Shown here in pieces: positions 29,269-37,316 of a stretch of 44,491 bases of DNA. Numbering within the stretch: the stretch's first letter is position 1; each line of letters opens with the position of its first letter. The position numbers and the translations under genes were made by a program. The stretch comes from Vannielia litorea (GTDB taxonomy: Bacteria; Pseudomonadota; Alphaproteobacteria; Rhodobacterales; Rhodobacteraceae), in NCBI RefSeq assembly GCF_018424695.1, contig NZ_QTNQ01000028.1, forward strand, positions 1 through 44,491. Direction: 5' to 3'. The notes under the pieces were generated by a model, which saw nothing but the letters and a program-made list of their open reading frames with translations, ran no database searches and was not told the DNA's origin.

Positions 29269-29874
29269 GAAAAGCAAAGGATTGACAGGGAACTCGCGGC
29301 CCTCGGCAAGCTGGCCCCTGCGGGGTACCACGCCGGGTTACACATCCGGTTTGCTTCGCCGCTCGTCACCTTTCAAACATACAATCAGGCATGGACCGAT
29401 CATTACACCGCGCAGGCCTACGCCATGCGGGATCCGATGATCGCCTGGGGGTTTTCCACAGAAGGGGAAACGCGGTGGAGTGAGTTGGAATTGCCGGACC
29501 CGTTCGGCATTCTGGACGAAGCCGCGGAGTTTGGCCTGAAGTACGGGGTGCAGGTGTCCTGCGGCCCGATCTCTTCACGCACGATAGCAGGAGCAGCGCG
29601 AGCAGACCGCGAATTTGAAGCGGATGAGATCGCCGAGATCGGTGATATCATCCGCAGGCTGCACGACCTGACAGAGCCTCCGGAAAGTTTGACCCAGGCA
29701 CAGATAGATGCTCTGCGCCTGATAGCTGCAGGGGATCGTCACACTGCTGCAGCTGCCAAACTCAACATCTCCGAAAGCGCGCTCAAGGCGCGCCTCACCG
29801 CCGCGCGGGAAAGGCTTCGTGCCCGCACCACGGCGGAGGCGCTCCAGCGGGCCAAGGAATTCAGACTGCTCTAG
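29263..29874 (+). CDS. luxR: LuxR-family autoinducer-binding regulator
   Basis: A quorum-sensing transcription factor of 203 residues. The N-terminal autoinducer-binding domain shows the aromatic pattern YNQAWTDHYT, then RDPMIAWGF and a further Trp. The C-terminal helix-turn-helix (LNISESALKARLTAARERL) is intact. The protein is shorter than LuxR or TraR (about 235-250) but close to the compact forms seen in rhodobacters. The first possible start is ATG 29263, with a stop codon just upstream and no ribosome site, suggesting a leaderless mRNA. It lies 68 bases before luxI, its likely partner. Confidence 0.9.
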   Translation: MSEKQRIDRELAALGKLAPAGYHAGLHIRFASPLVTFQTYNQAWTDHYTAQAYAMRDPMIAWGFSTEGETRWSELELPDPFGILDEAAEFGLKYGVQVSCGPISSRTIAGAARADREFEADEIAEIGDIIRRLHDLTEPPESLTQAQIDALRLIAAGDRHTAAAAKLNISESALKARLTAARERLRARTTAEALQRAKEFRLL

Positions 29875-29884
29875 CGTGCCGATC

Positions 29885-29936
29885 TCTCCTGCTTGGCGCA
29901 GGGCTTGCTTTACCAACCACCCAAGCAAGCAGGAGA
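29885..29936 (+). promoter_or_regulatory. Inverted repeat covering the luxI ribosome site
   Basis: TCTCCTGCTTG at 29885-29895 is a perfect complement of CAAGCAGGAGA at 29926-29936. The right arm contains the AGGAG ribosome site of luxI, so the folded mRNA would hide it. The loop is 30 bases. Confidence 0.65.
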
Positions 29937-29942
29937 AATGCG

Positions 29943-30530
29943 ATGCAAACCACCACCCTCTCTTTCGCCAATCTGCACAACCACGGCGAACTCTTTGCAA
30001 ACCTTTTCAGGGCCCGAAAACAGAGCTTCATCGTTCAGAACAACTGGGATCTGCCCGAAGCAATGGGGATGGAATACGACCAGTATGACACCCCTGCCTC
30101 GCGCTGGGTTGCGGTGCACGATGGCACCGAGATCCTTGCCGGCATCCGCCTGACGCCCACAACCGCGCGCTGCGGCATCTACAGCTACATGATCCGCGAC
30201 GCACAAAGGCACCTGCTCGATTCGATCCCGGCGGACCTGCTCGACTACGAAGCGCCGATCTCGGACACGATCTGGGAGTCGAGCCGCGTGTTCGTCAGCC
30301 ACACGACGCCGATGAACATCCGGCGCCGGGTGCATGCCTATCTCATCATGGAGATGACAAATGCCGCTCGTGAGCTGGGCGCCTCCGAGGTGCTGGGGCT
30401 CATCCCCGCCAACTGGCCGCGCTGGGCCGGGCGCTGCGGGCTGAAGGCCAAGGCAGCGGGTCGGGTGATGGACTTTGACGGTCATCCGAGCCAGGTCGTC
30501 TCGATCGACCTGCGCGACAACATGCACTGA
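29943..30530 (+). CDS. luxI: Acyl-homoserine-lactone synthase (LuxI family)
   Basis: Makes an N-acyl-homoserine lactone signal from S-adenosylmethionine and an acyl carrier. The 195-residue product has the invariant family residues: R25, F29, W35, the EYDQYD motif with E44, D46 and D49, R69, E112 and R115 in WESSR. Acyl-chain length cannot be predicted. The start at 29943 has AGGAG seven bases upstream; another ATG at 29938 is out of frame. It is downstream of luxR in the same direction, and its ribosome site lies in an inverted repeat that may control translation. Confidence 0.95.
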   Translation: MQTTTLSFANLHNHGELFANLFRARKQSFIVQNNWDLPEAMGMEYDQYDTPASRWVAVHDGTEILAGIRLTPTTARCGIYSYMIRDAQRHLLDSIPADLLDYEAPISDTIWESSRVFVSHTTPMNIRRRVHAYLIMEMTNAARELGASEVLGLIPANWPRWAGRCGLKAKAAGRVMDFDGHPSQVVSIDLRDNMH

Positions 30531-30612
30531 ACCTGTGCCTTGCCTGGGGCGGCCCTGCGCCGCCCCGGGCGAAACGCTTCCCCTCGGCGCGCCGAGGCCC
30601 TACATCTGCCGC

Positions 30613-31929
30613 ATGGCCGATCTCTTCGACACATCCGCAGCCCAGCCCGCCTCCGACGGCGCACCGCGCCCGCTGGCCGACAGGCTGCGCCCGGCGAAGC
30701 TGGCCGATGTGATCGGGCAGGAGCATCTGCTGGCCCCCGATGCGCCGCTTGGGGCCATGCTCGCCTCGGGCGGCCTGTCGTCGCTCATCCTCTGGGGGCC
30801 GCCCGGCGTGGGAAAGACCACAATCGCCCGGCTGCTGGCCCATGAGACCGATCTGGCCTTCGTACAGATCAGTGCCATCTTCACCGGCGTCCCCGAGCTG
30901 CGGAAGGTCTTCGAGGCGGCCAAGCACCGGCGCAGCAACGGGCAGGGCACGCTGCTCTTCGTCGACGAGATCCACCGGTTTAACAAGGCGCAGCAGGACG
31001 GCTTCCTGCCGCATATGGAAGACGGCACCATCGTTCTGGTGGGGGCGACCACCGAGAACCCCTCTTTCGAGCTCAACGCCGCTATCCTGAGCCGTGCGCA
31101 AGTGCTCGTGCTCAACCGGCTCGACGGCAAGGCGCTGGAAAAGCTGCTGCTGCGCGCCGAGAAGGAGCTGGGGCATGCCTTGCCGCTCACCGGAGAGGCC
31201 CGCGAGAGCCTCCTTGGCATGGCCGACGGTGACGGGCGCGCCTTGCTGAACCTCGTGGAGCAGGTGGCCGGCTGGAAGGCCGAGGCCAAGCTCGACCCGA
31301 ACGCGCTGTCCGCGCGCCTGCAACGCCGCGCCGCGCAATACGACAAGTCGGGCGACGGGCACTACAATTTGATCTCGGCCCTGCACAAATCGGTGCGCGG
31401 CTCCGATCCGGACGCCGCGCTCTACTGGTTTGCCCGGATGCTGGAGGGGGGCGAAGACCCGCGCTTTCTGGCCCGCCGGATCACCCGTATGGCGGTGGAA
31501 GACATCGGCCTCGCCGACCCCGCCGCGCAAACCCACTGCCTTCAGGCCTGGGAGGTCTATGAGCGGCTCGGCTCCCCCGAGGGCGAGCTGGCGCTGGCGC
31601 AGGCGCTCACCTACATCGCCCTGGCCCCCAAATCCAACGCCACCTACGTCGCCTACAAGGCGGCCCGCGCGGCGGCGAAGAAAACCGGCTCCGAGCCGCC
31701 GCCCAAGCACATTCTCAACGCGCCCACCAAGCTGATGAGCGAGCAGGGCTACGGCGATGGCTACCAATATGACCACGACGCCGAAGATGGCTTCTCGGGG
31801 CAAAACTACTTCCCCGACGGGATGAAGCGCCCGGTCTGGTATCAGCCGGTCGAGCGGGGCTTCGAGCGCGAGCTGAAGAAGCGGGTGGAGTGGTTTGCAG
31901 GCCTGCGCGCCAAGCGAAACAAGGGCTAG
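30613..31929 (+). CDS. rarA: Replication-associated recombination protein RarA (MgsA)
   Basis: A AAA+ ATPase related to clamp-loader subunits and RuvB that acts at stalled replication forks. The product is 438 residues. Walker A (GPPGVGKT) is at 62-69, Walker B has the DEIH variant (LLFVDEIHRFN), and the C-terminal half contains the MgsA/RarA oligomerisation region (ALAPKSNATYVAYKAA). The start at 30613 gives the family N-terminus MADLF; only a weak ribosome site precedes it. It follows luxI by 82 bases and shows no obvious regulatory link to it. Confidence 0.95.
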   Translation: MADLFDTSAAQPASDGAPRPLADRLRPAKLADVIGQEHLLAPDAPLGAMLASGGLSSLILWGPPGVGKTTIARLLAHETDLAFVQISAIFTGVPELRKVFEAAKHRRSNGQGTLLFVDEIHRFNKAQQDGFLPHMEDGTIVLVGATTENPSFELNAAILSRAQVLVLNRLDGKALEKLLLRAEKELGHALPLTGEARESLLGMADGDGRALLNLVEQVAGWKAEAKLDPNALSARLQRRAAQYDKSGDGHYNLISALHKSVRGSDPDAALYWFARMLEGGEDPRFLARRITRMAVEDIGLADPAAQTHCLQAWEVYERLGSPEGELALAQALTYIALAPKSNATYVAYKAARAAAKKTGSEPPPKHILNAPTKLMSEQGYGDGYQYDHDAEDGFSGQNYFPDGMKRPVWYQPVERGFERELKKRVEWFAGLRAKRNKG

Positions 31930-32115
31930 CGCCAAAGGCCGTTGGGCTGCGATTCAACCGTGCCTCATTTCGCCGGTCTGCGCCCACAGTCCGGACAGCT
32001 TAATGCCGAGACAATTCCTCTTGCCCTTCCAATTCGCGACACATTTTCCGGATCATTTTGCCATAGTGGCGGGCGCCAGAGAGAAGCCTGTAAACATAAG
32101 GAAGGGAAGAGATTC

Positions 32116-32271
32116 ATGAGCGAAGCGACCGGAGTTTATCGCACGACGCACAGCAGCGGCATGGAAGTCGCATTTATCGACAAGGGCGTGGGCAATCCGA
32201 TCGGAATCCCGCGGGAACGCTACGAGAGCAACGGCTACAAGCCCGCCTTCGACGAGCTGCCGCAGAAGTAA
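32116..32271 (+). CDS. Small unknown protein of 51 residues
   Basis: A short soluble protein starting MSEATGVYRTTHSSG and ending YKPAFDELPQK. The ATG has GGGAAGAG upstream at good spacing, and the coding stretch is clean. No family, signal or membrane segment is recognised. The 186 bases before it, after rarA, show no clear promoter or other gene. It converges on the roadblock-like gene across a spacer full of hairpins. Confidence 0.6.
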   Translation: MSEATGVYRTTHSSGMEVAFIDKGVGNPIGIPRERYESNGYKPAFDELPQK

Positions 32272-32293
32272 CAAGACCTGCCTCGCAAGAAGC

Positions 32294-32406
32294 GAACCGG
32301 GCGGTGGGCCTGCTCCAGGAAAAGCGTGCCCAAGGCCCGGTTCGGAACGCCTGCACACACGCAGGAAGTCAGCCGGGTCGGAACTGTCCAGAGAACCGAC
32401 CTGGCT
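32294..32406. other. Hairpin-dense convergent spacer
   Basis: Three stems fill this 113-base region. GAACCGGGC at 32294-32302 pairs with GCCCGGTTC at 32335-32343. CCTGC at 32350-32354 pairs with GCAGG at 32361-32365. AGCCGGGTCGG at 32371-32381 pairs with CCGACCTGGCT at 32396-32406 (one G-U). The third stem begins nine bases past the stop of the reverse-strand gene and may end its transcript. The whole could also be a structured RNA. Confidence 0.5.
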
Positions 32407-32414
32407 GAAACTCA

Positions 32415-32771
32415 TCACACCTTGATGGTGCCTTCCGTCGTCTTCACCTGCAGGCGGGCCATGCCGAGGTTGGCCTTGGAACGGTCCAGCGCGACGTAGA
32501 TGAAGATGTCGGGGTTGGACGCCAGCGGGCGGATCAGGTGGATCTGGCTGCCCAGCGAAATCAGGATGTCTTCGATGTGGTCTTCAAGGCCCAGCGACTT
32601 CATCGCGGCGTTCTTGGCGCGCACGACTTCCATGTTGGCGGCACCTGCGGTTTCGAGGTCGAGGCCGCCATTGCCTTCTTCAGCGGTCAGCATCATGCCG
32701 GAGTCGCTGTCCACGAGGCAGGCGCCGATGAAGCCGTCAAGTTTGGTGAGAGGTTTAAGGTTGGTGCTCAT
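32415..32771 (-). CDS. Roadblock/LC7-like protein
   Basis: A 118-residue cytoplasmic protein resembling the roadblock/LC7 (MglB-like) family, small proteins that often partner with a GTPase. It begins MSTNLKPLTKLDGFIGACLVDSDSGM, with the alternating strand pattern of that fold, and has a second strand region around SLGSQIHLIRPL. No GTPase partner gene is adjacent. Three TTAAC half-sites with 11-bp spacing lie 111-138 bases upstream on the same strand, suggesting CtrA control. The assignment is by pattern only. Confidence 0.7.
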   Translation of the reverse strand: MSTNLKPLTKLDGFIGACLVDSDSGMMLTAEEGNGGLDLETAGAANMEVVRAKNAAMKSLGLEDHIEDILISLGSQIHLIRPLASNPDIFIYVALDRSKANLGMARLQVKTTEGTIKV

Positions 32772-32881
32772 TTTGGTTCACTCCAGGAAGGTGACAGTAA
32801 CCAAGATTTGCTCCCCGTCTGTGGCCATAATCGGGCTGGATCATCCGGATAATTGGGTTTTTGCCGAAGGCACTCTCGGGT

Positions 32882-32909
32882 GTTAACGAGTTGTTAATAT
32901 TTGGTTAAT
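32882..32909 (-). promoter_or_regulatory. Triple TTAAC site (CtrA-type box)
   Basis: On the reverse strand TTAAC occurs three times with six bases between copies, an exact 11-bp period. Each adjacent pair fits the CtrA consensus TTAA-N7-TTAA(C). It lies about 111-138 bases upstream of the roadblock-like gene and about 195-222 bases upstream of crcB, in a 332-base gene-free stretch that otherwise shows AT-rich sequence and no other clear element. Confidence 0.65.
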
Positions 32910-33103
32910 CGCCATTCCAGCCTGATGGTTCGCGCCATTTTTGCCATCTTTCGGTGTCATTTTCGGTAAGTTTTAGCGATTGAAGAAACAATCCTGTGCG
33001 GGCCGCCGAGTCCTTTTTGGCAGCCTTTGGAGGTTCTGCGCCGCCGCGTCATCCCCGCGCCCGCCTGCTTGACTCTCCCCCGCCTCCGCGCAACACCGCG
33101 CGC

Positions 33104-33481
33104 ATGTTGCTGACAGTCGCAAAAGTCGCCCTCGGCGGGGCCATCGGGGCCTCGTTGCGCTACCTCACAGGGGTGGCGACGCTGCGGCTGATGGGGCCGG
33201 GCTTTCCCTGGGGGACGCTCACGGTCAATGTTGTGGGCTCGCTGGCCATGGGGCTTTTCGCCGCCTTCGTCGCACATCGAGGCGGGCAGGCCTGGGCGCC
33301 CTTCGTGATGACGGGCGTGCTGGGCGGCTTCACCACCTTCTCCGCCTTCTCGCTCGATGCCGTCACCCTCTTCGAGCGCGGCCAGTTTGGCACGGCGGCG
33401 CTGTATATTACGGCGTCGGTCGTGGTTTCGATCCTGTGCCTCTTCGTGGGCCTCTCGCTTGGCCGGGGTCTCTTCGCATGA
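33104..33481 (+). CDS. crcB: Fluoride channel CrcB/FluC
   Basis: A small inner-membrane fluoride exporter that works as a dual-topology dimer. The product is 125 residues with four membrane segments. The family features GASLRY, a conserved Asn in LTVNVVGSLAMG, and GGFTTFSAFSLD with the pore phenylalanines are present. The start at 33104 gives the expected N-terminus; in-frame codons before it are proline/arginine-rich and not convincing. No fluoride riboswitch could be recognised upstream. Its stop overlaps the rluC start (ATGA), so it is the first gene of a compact four-gene run. Confidence 0.93.
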   Translation: MLLTVAKVALGGAIGASLRYLTGVATLRLMGPGFPWGTLTVNVVGSLAMGLFAAFVAHRGGQAWAPFVMTGVLGGFTTFSAFSLDAVTLFERGQFGTAALYITASVVVSILCLFVGLSLGRGLFA

Positions 33482-34515
33482 GCCGCGTGCAAAACCTTCC
33501 GGTCAGCGCCGACGATGCCGGGCAGCGGCTGGATCGCTGGTTCCGCCGCATCTTCCCCCATGTGCCGCAGGGCCGGATCGAGAAGATGTGCCGCAAGGGC
33601 GAGATCCGGGTGGATGGCGGAAGGGTGAAGGCCTCGACCCGGCTGGAAGAGGGGCAAGAGGTGCGCATTCCGCCGCTGCCCGAGGGCGCCGCGCCGACGC
33701 CGACCAAGCGCAGCACCATCTCGGGCGCCGACGCCAAGATGATCCGCGATGCCGTGATCTGGAAGGACGATTACATCATCGCCCTCAACAAGCCGCCGGG
33801 CCTGCCTACGCAGGGCGGCTCAGGGCAGGTGAAGCACGTGGACGGCCTCGCCGAGGCGCTGCAATTCGATGCCGAGGACAAGCCTCGCCTTGTTCACCGG
33901 CTCGACAAGGACACTTCCGGCGTGCTGTTGCTCGCCCGCTCCCGCAAGATCGCCGCCGACCTCACAGCTGCGATCCGCCACAAGGAAACCCGCAAGATCT
34001 ACTGGGCCGTCGTCGCCGGTGTGCCCTCGCCCTACAACGGCGAAATCAAGTTTGGCCTCGTGAAGGCGCCGGGCGGCAAGTGGGCCGGGGAGAAGATGCT
34101 CTGCGTTCATCCCCGGGAGGTGGAGAGCACCGAAGGCGCGAAGCGGGCGCACACGCTTTATTCCGCGCTCTACCGCGTGGCGGGCCGCGCGACATGGGTT
34201 GCGCTGGAGCCGATTACCGGCCGCACCCACCAGCTGCGCGCCCATATGGCCGAGATCGGCCACCCGATTGCGGGCGACGGCAAGTATGGCGGGTCCGCGC
34301 AGGAAAACATGGGCGACGGCTGGGGCGCCAAGATGGGCGGGATCATCTCGGGCAAGCTGCATCTGCACGCCCGCTCGATGACATTTCTTCATCCGGTGAC
34401 GAAAAAGCCCGTCACCGTCACGGCCCCGCTGCCCGAGCACATGAAAGACACCTTCGACACCTTCGGCTGGACGGAAGACCTGGCCGCCGACGACCCCTTC
34501 GAGGATTACCATTGA
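33478..34515 (+). CDS. rluC: 23S rRNA pseudouridine synthase, RluC/RluD type
   Basis: Converts uridines to pseudouridine in 23S rRNA. The product is 345 residues. An N-terminal S4-like RNA-binding domain (GQRLDRWFRRIFPHVPQGRIEK) is followed by the catalytic domain with the active-site Asp in HRLDKDTSG and the later GRTHQLRAHM motif. Whether it acts as RluC or RluD cannot be decided by eye. The ATG overlaps the crcB stop and the gene's own stop overlaps the TTG start of the HAD gene. Confidence 0.92.
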   Translation: MSRVQNLPVSADDAGQRLDRWFRRIFPHVPQGRIEKMCRKGEIRVDGGRVKASTRLEEGQEVRIPPLPEGAAPTPTKRSTISGADAKMIRDAVIWKDDYIIALNKPPGLPTQGGSGQVKHVDGLAEALQFDAEDKPRLVHRLDKDTSGVLLLARSRKIAADLTAAIRHKETRKIYWAVVAGVPSPYNGEIKFGLVKAPGGKWAGEKMLCVHPREVESTEGAKRAHTLYSALYRVAGRATWVALEPITGRTHQLRAHMAEIGHPIAGDGKYGGSAQENMGDGWGAKMGGIISGKLHLHARSMTFLHPVTKKPVTVTAPLPEHMKDTFDTFGWTEDLAADDPFEDYH

Positions 34516-35183
34516 GCGAGCTGCGCTGCATCATCTTCGATGTCGACGGCACTCTGGTGGACAGCCAGAACGAGATCGTCGCCGCAATGACAGCGGGCTT
34601 TGCCGCCACGGGCCGGGTTGCGCCGCCGCGGGCGCAGATCCTGTCCATCGTCGGACTCTCGCTCGACGTGGGCATCGCCCGGCTCTGCCCCGAGGCCGGG
34701 GCGGACGAGGTGCAGGCCATGGTCGCGGCCTACAAGGACAGCTTCGTTGAGATCCGCCGCACTTCGGAGGCGGCGGTGTTCTACCCCGGCATGCGCGAGC
34801 TGCTGGATGATCTGGCCGCAACGCCCGAGAACCTGCTCTGCGTGGCGACCGGCAAATCCCGCCGGGGGCTGGATGCGCTGTTCAAGTCTTCCGGGCTGGA
34901 GGGGCTCTTCATTTCGGAGCAGGTGTCGGACCACCACCCCTCCAAGCCCCACCCTTCGATGCTGGAGGCCGTGTTGCGCGACACCGGCTGCGAGGCCGGG
35001 CAGGCGGTGATGATCGGCGACACGAGCTTTGATATGGAAATGGCGCGCAACGCGGGTATCTCCGGTCTGGGCGTGAGCTGGGGCTACCACGCGCCCGGCG
35101 CGCTGATCGAGGCGGGCGCGGGAGAGGTGGTGGATGATGCCGCCGCGCTGCCCGGGGCGATCCTGCGGGCGACGGGAGGCTGA
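34512..35183 (+). CDS. HAD-family hydrolase (TTG start)
   Basis: A 223-residue haloacid-dehalogenase-type phosphatase, probably a phosphoglycolate-phosphatase-like enzyme. Motif I is DVDGT (D10 and D12), motif II VATGKS, motif III the SKPHP lysine and motif IV GDTSFDMEMA. The start is a TTG at 34512 that overlaps the rluC stop (TTGA), chosen because translation from it gives the family N-terminus LSELRCIIFDVDG; a longer in-frame reading would lie inside rluC. The substrate is unknown. Three bases separate it from the ATP12 gene. Confidence 0.9.
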   Translation: MSELRCIIFDVDGTLVDSQNEIVAAMTAGFAATGRVAPPRAQILSIVGLSLDVGIARLCPEAGADEVQAMVAAYKDSFVEIRRTSEAAVFYPGMRELLDDLAATPENLLCVATGKSRRGLDALFKSSGLEGLFISEQVSDHHPSKPHPSMLEAVLRDTGCEAGQAVMIGDTSFDMEMARNAGISGLGVSWGYHAPGALIEAGAGEVVDDAAALPGAILRATGG

Positions 35184-35186
35184 CGC

Positions 35187-35903
35187 ATGACAGAATGGGC
35201 GGCAAAGCGGTTCTGGACGGAGGCGACGGTCGAGCCGGAGGGCACGGGCTTTGCCGTGCACCTCGATGGCCGCCCGGTCAAGACGCCTGCCAAGGCCCCG
35301 CTGGTGCTGCCCACCGAGGCGCTGGGCCGCGCGGTGGCGGCGGAGTGGGACGCGCAGGGCGAAAAGATCGACCCGGCGACCATGCCCTTCACCCGCTCCG
35401 CCAATTCCGCGATTGATCGCGTGGCCCCGCAGCACGCCGAGGTGGCAGAGATCGTTGCGGCCTATGGTGAAAGCGATCTTGTCTGCTACCGCGCCGACAG
35501 CCCCGCCGCACTGGTGGCCCGGCAGGCCGAGGCCTGGGATCCGCTGGTGGACTGGGCGCGAGATGCGCTGAACGCGCCGCTCATCATGACGGTGGGGGTG
35601 ATGCACGTGCCCCAGCCGGCCACCACCATCGAGACACTGCGGGCGCTGGTGCATCGGCAGGACATCTTCGCGCTGACGGCGCTGCATGATCTTACCATGC
35701 TGTCCGGCTCGCTCGTCATCGGGCTGGCCGCGCTTGAAGGGCACGCGGCGCCCGAAGTGCTCTGGGCCCTCAGCCGGGTGGATGAAGACTGGCAGACCGA
35801 GCAGTGGGGCGAAGACGACGAGGCCGCCGCCGTGGCTGCCCGCAAGCGCGGCGATTTCCTCCATGCCGCCGCGCTTCACGCCCTGTCTCGCCCGGCGGGG
35901 TGA
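35187..35903 (+). CDS. ATP12-family F1 ATPase assembly chaperone
   Basis: A 238-residue protein of the ATP12 family, which in mitochondria protects the F1 alpha subunit during assembly; alphaproteobacterial homologues are assumed to act on the bacterial F1 complex. Conserved parts include the start MTEWAAKRFW, the LDGRPVKTPAKAPLVLPT stretch and the GESDLVCYRA motif. It starts three bases after the HAD gene and ends the crcB-rluC-HAD-ATP12 run. A 249-base spacer with a promoter for aapJ follows. Confidence 0.9.
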   Translation: MTEWAAKRFWTEATVEPEGTGFAVHLDGRPVKTPAKAPLVLPTEALGRAVAAEWDAQGEKIDPATMPFTRSANSAIDRVAPQHAEVAEIVAAYGESDLVCYRADSPAALVARQAEAWDPLVDWARDALNAPLIMTVGVMHVPQPATTIETLRALVHRQDIFALTALHDLTMLSGSLVIGLAALEGHAAPEVLWALSRVDEDWQTEQWGEDDEAAAVAARKRGDFLHAAALHALSRPAG

Positions 35904-36028
35904 TTCCCGCAGGTTCGCCCTTGGGGCGAGTGCGGCAGAGCGATTGCTCAAAATTCGGGCAAAAAACGCTTTTCCGCCAAGGAAGCGCACCTTGGCGCAC
36001 TTGACCTTCCGTGACGAATTCGGCCAAC

Positions 36029-36056
36029 TTGACCCACTTCTGCGCAGCCGTAACGC
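36029..36056 (+). promoter_or_regulatory. Candidate aapJ promoter
   Basis: TTGACC at 36029-36034 and TAACGC at 36051-36056 are spaced by 16 bases, about 97 bases before the aapJ start. The match is fair. The surrounding 248-base spacer shows no other gene or clear regulator site. Confidence 0.45.
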
Positions 36057-36152
36057 TTTGGGCCGCGCACTCACGCACTTCGGCACAGGGTGCCGAACTC
36101 CATCTGGGAAAGCCGTAGCAAAACGGCACCGGAAGATCAGGAAGAGGTAAAA

Positions 36153-37172
36153 ATGAAAAAATCGCTATTTCTCGGCGCAGTAACCGTCGCTGGCCTTGCC
36201 GCCACCGCCGGCGCTGCGGCGACGCTTGACGACGTGAAGGCACGCGGCACGCTGAACTGCGGCGTGGCCACCGGCGTGCCCGGCTTCGCAGCGCCCAACG
36301 CTTCGGGCGAGTGGGAAGGCTTCGATGTGGCCGTGTGTCGTGCGGTTGCCGCCGCCGTGCTCGGCGACCCGACTGCTGTCGAGTTCGTGCCCACCACCGG
36401 CAAGACCCGCTTCACCGCGCTTGCCTCGGGTGAAATCGACATGCTGGCCCGTAACACCACCTGGACCTTCTCGCGCGATGTGGACCTGAAGTTCACCTTC
36501 GTCGGCGTGAACTACTACGACGGTCAGGGCTTCATGGTGCCCAAGGAGCTGGGCGTGAGCTCGGCCAAGGAACTCGACGGCGCCACCGTCTGCATCCAGA
36601 CCGGCACCACCACCGAGCTCAACCTCGCGGACTTCTTCCGCGTGAACAACATGAGCTACGAGCCCGTGCCGATCGAAACCAACGCCGAAGCCCAGCAGCA
36701 GTATCTGGCCGGTGCCTGTGACGTCTACACCACGGACGCCTCCGGCCTCGCCGCGACCCGCTCGACCTTCGAGAACGCGACCGACCACGTGATTCTGCCC
36801 GAGATCATCTCCAAGGAGCCGCTCGGCCCGCTCGTGCGCCACGGCGACAGCGAATGGGGTGACGTGGTGCGCTGGTCGCTCAACGCGATGATCGCCGCCG
36901 AAGAATACGGCGTGACCTCGGCCAACGTCGGCGAGATGTCGATGGAAGCCGGTGACAACCCCGAGGTGAACCGCCTGCTCGGCACCGAGGGCAACCTCGG
37001 CGAGATGCTGGGCCTCGAAGGCGACTGGGCCAAGAAGATCATCGAAAGCGTCGGCAACTACGGCGAAGTCTTCGCCGGCACCATCGGCGAAAGCACCCCG
37101 ATCGGTCTGTCGCGCGGGCTGAACGCCCAGTGGACCGAAGGCGGCCTGCTCTACGCACCGCCGTTCCGGTAA
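36153..37172 (+). CDS. aapJ: General L-amino-acid ABC transporter, binding protein
   Basis: The periplasmic binding protein of the broad-range L-amino-acid transporter AapJQMP. The 339-residue product has a Sec signal (KKSLFLGAVTVAGLAATAGAA). The mature protein starts with the family pattern LDDVKARGTLNCGVATGVPGF and contains the conserved GKTRFTALASGEIDMLARNT. The start at 36153 follows GAAGAGG; an in-frame extension to 36090 is not supported. It is first in the operon. A perfect 10-bp hairpin after its stop may set a higher level for this gene than for the membrane components. Confidence 0.95.
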   Translation: MKKSLFLGAVTVAGLAATAGAAATLDDVKARGTLNCGVATGVPGFAAPNASGEWEGFDVAVCRAVAAAVLGDPTAVEFVPTTGKTRFTALASGEIDMLARNTTWTFSRDVDLKFTFVGVNYYDGQGFMVPKELGVSSAKELDGATVCIQTGTTTELNLADFFRVNNMSYEPVPIETNAEAQQQYLAGACDVYTTDASGLAATRSTFENATDHVILPEIISKEPLGPLVRHGDSEWGDVVRWSLNAMIAAEEYGVTSANVGEMSMEAGDNPEVNRLLGTEGNLGEMLGLEGDWAKKIIESVGNYGEVFAGTIGESTPIGLSRGLNAQWTEGGLLYAPPFR

Positions 37173-37182
37173 GAAAAAGCAG

Positions 37183-37206
37183 GGGGCGCGGAGAAATCCG
37201 CGCCCC
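37183..37206 (+). promoter_or_regulatory. Hairpin between aapJ and aapQ
   Basis: GGGGCGCGGA at 37183-37192 pairs perfectly with TCCGCGCCCC at 37197-37206 around a GAAA tetraloop. The tail (TTCGCACTC) is not U-rich, so it probably stabilises or processes the mRNA rather than ending it. That would fit high output of the binding protein. Confidence 0.65.
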
Positions 37207-37316
37207 TTCGCACTCGGGGACAAGACCAATTCAATAACAGCTACACCCATTGCTCGCGGGCCCGCGCCCGCAGACGGGGAAGGTGTAGCCGCATATAGCT
37301 CGGGGGAGCGCCCACA

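Noticed and set aside
29893..30153. Alternative frame overlapping the luxI start, using the ATG at 29938
   Set aside because: It is out of frame with the LuxI motifs, proline/serine-rich and unlike any protein.
32950..33103. Fluoride riboswitch upstream of crcB
   Set aside because: The expected conserved pseudoknot pattern could not be found in the leader by eye.
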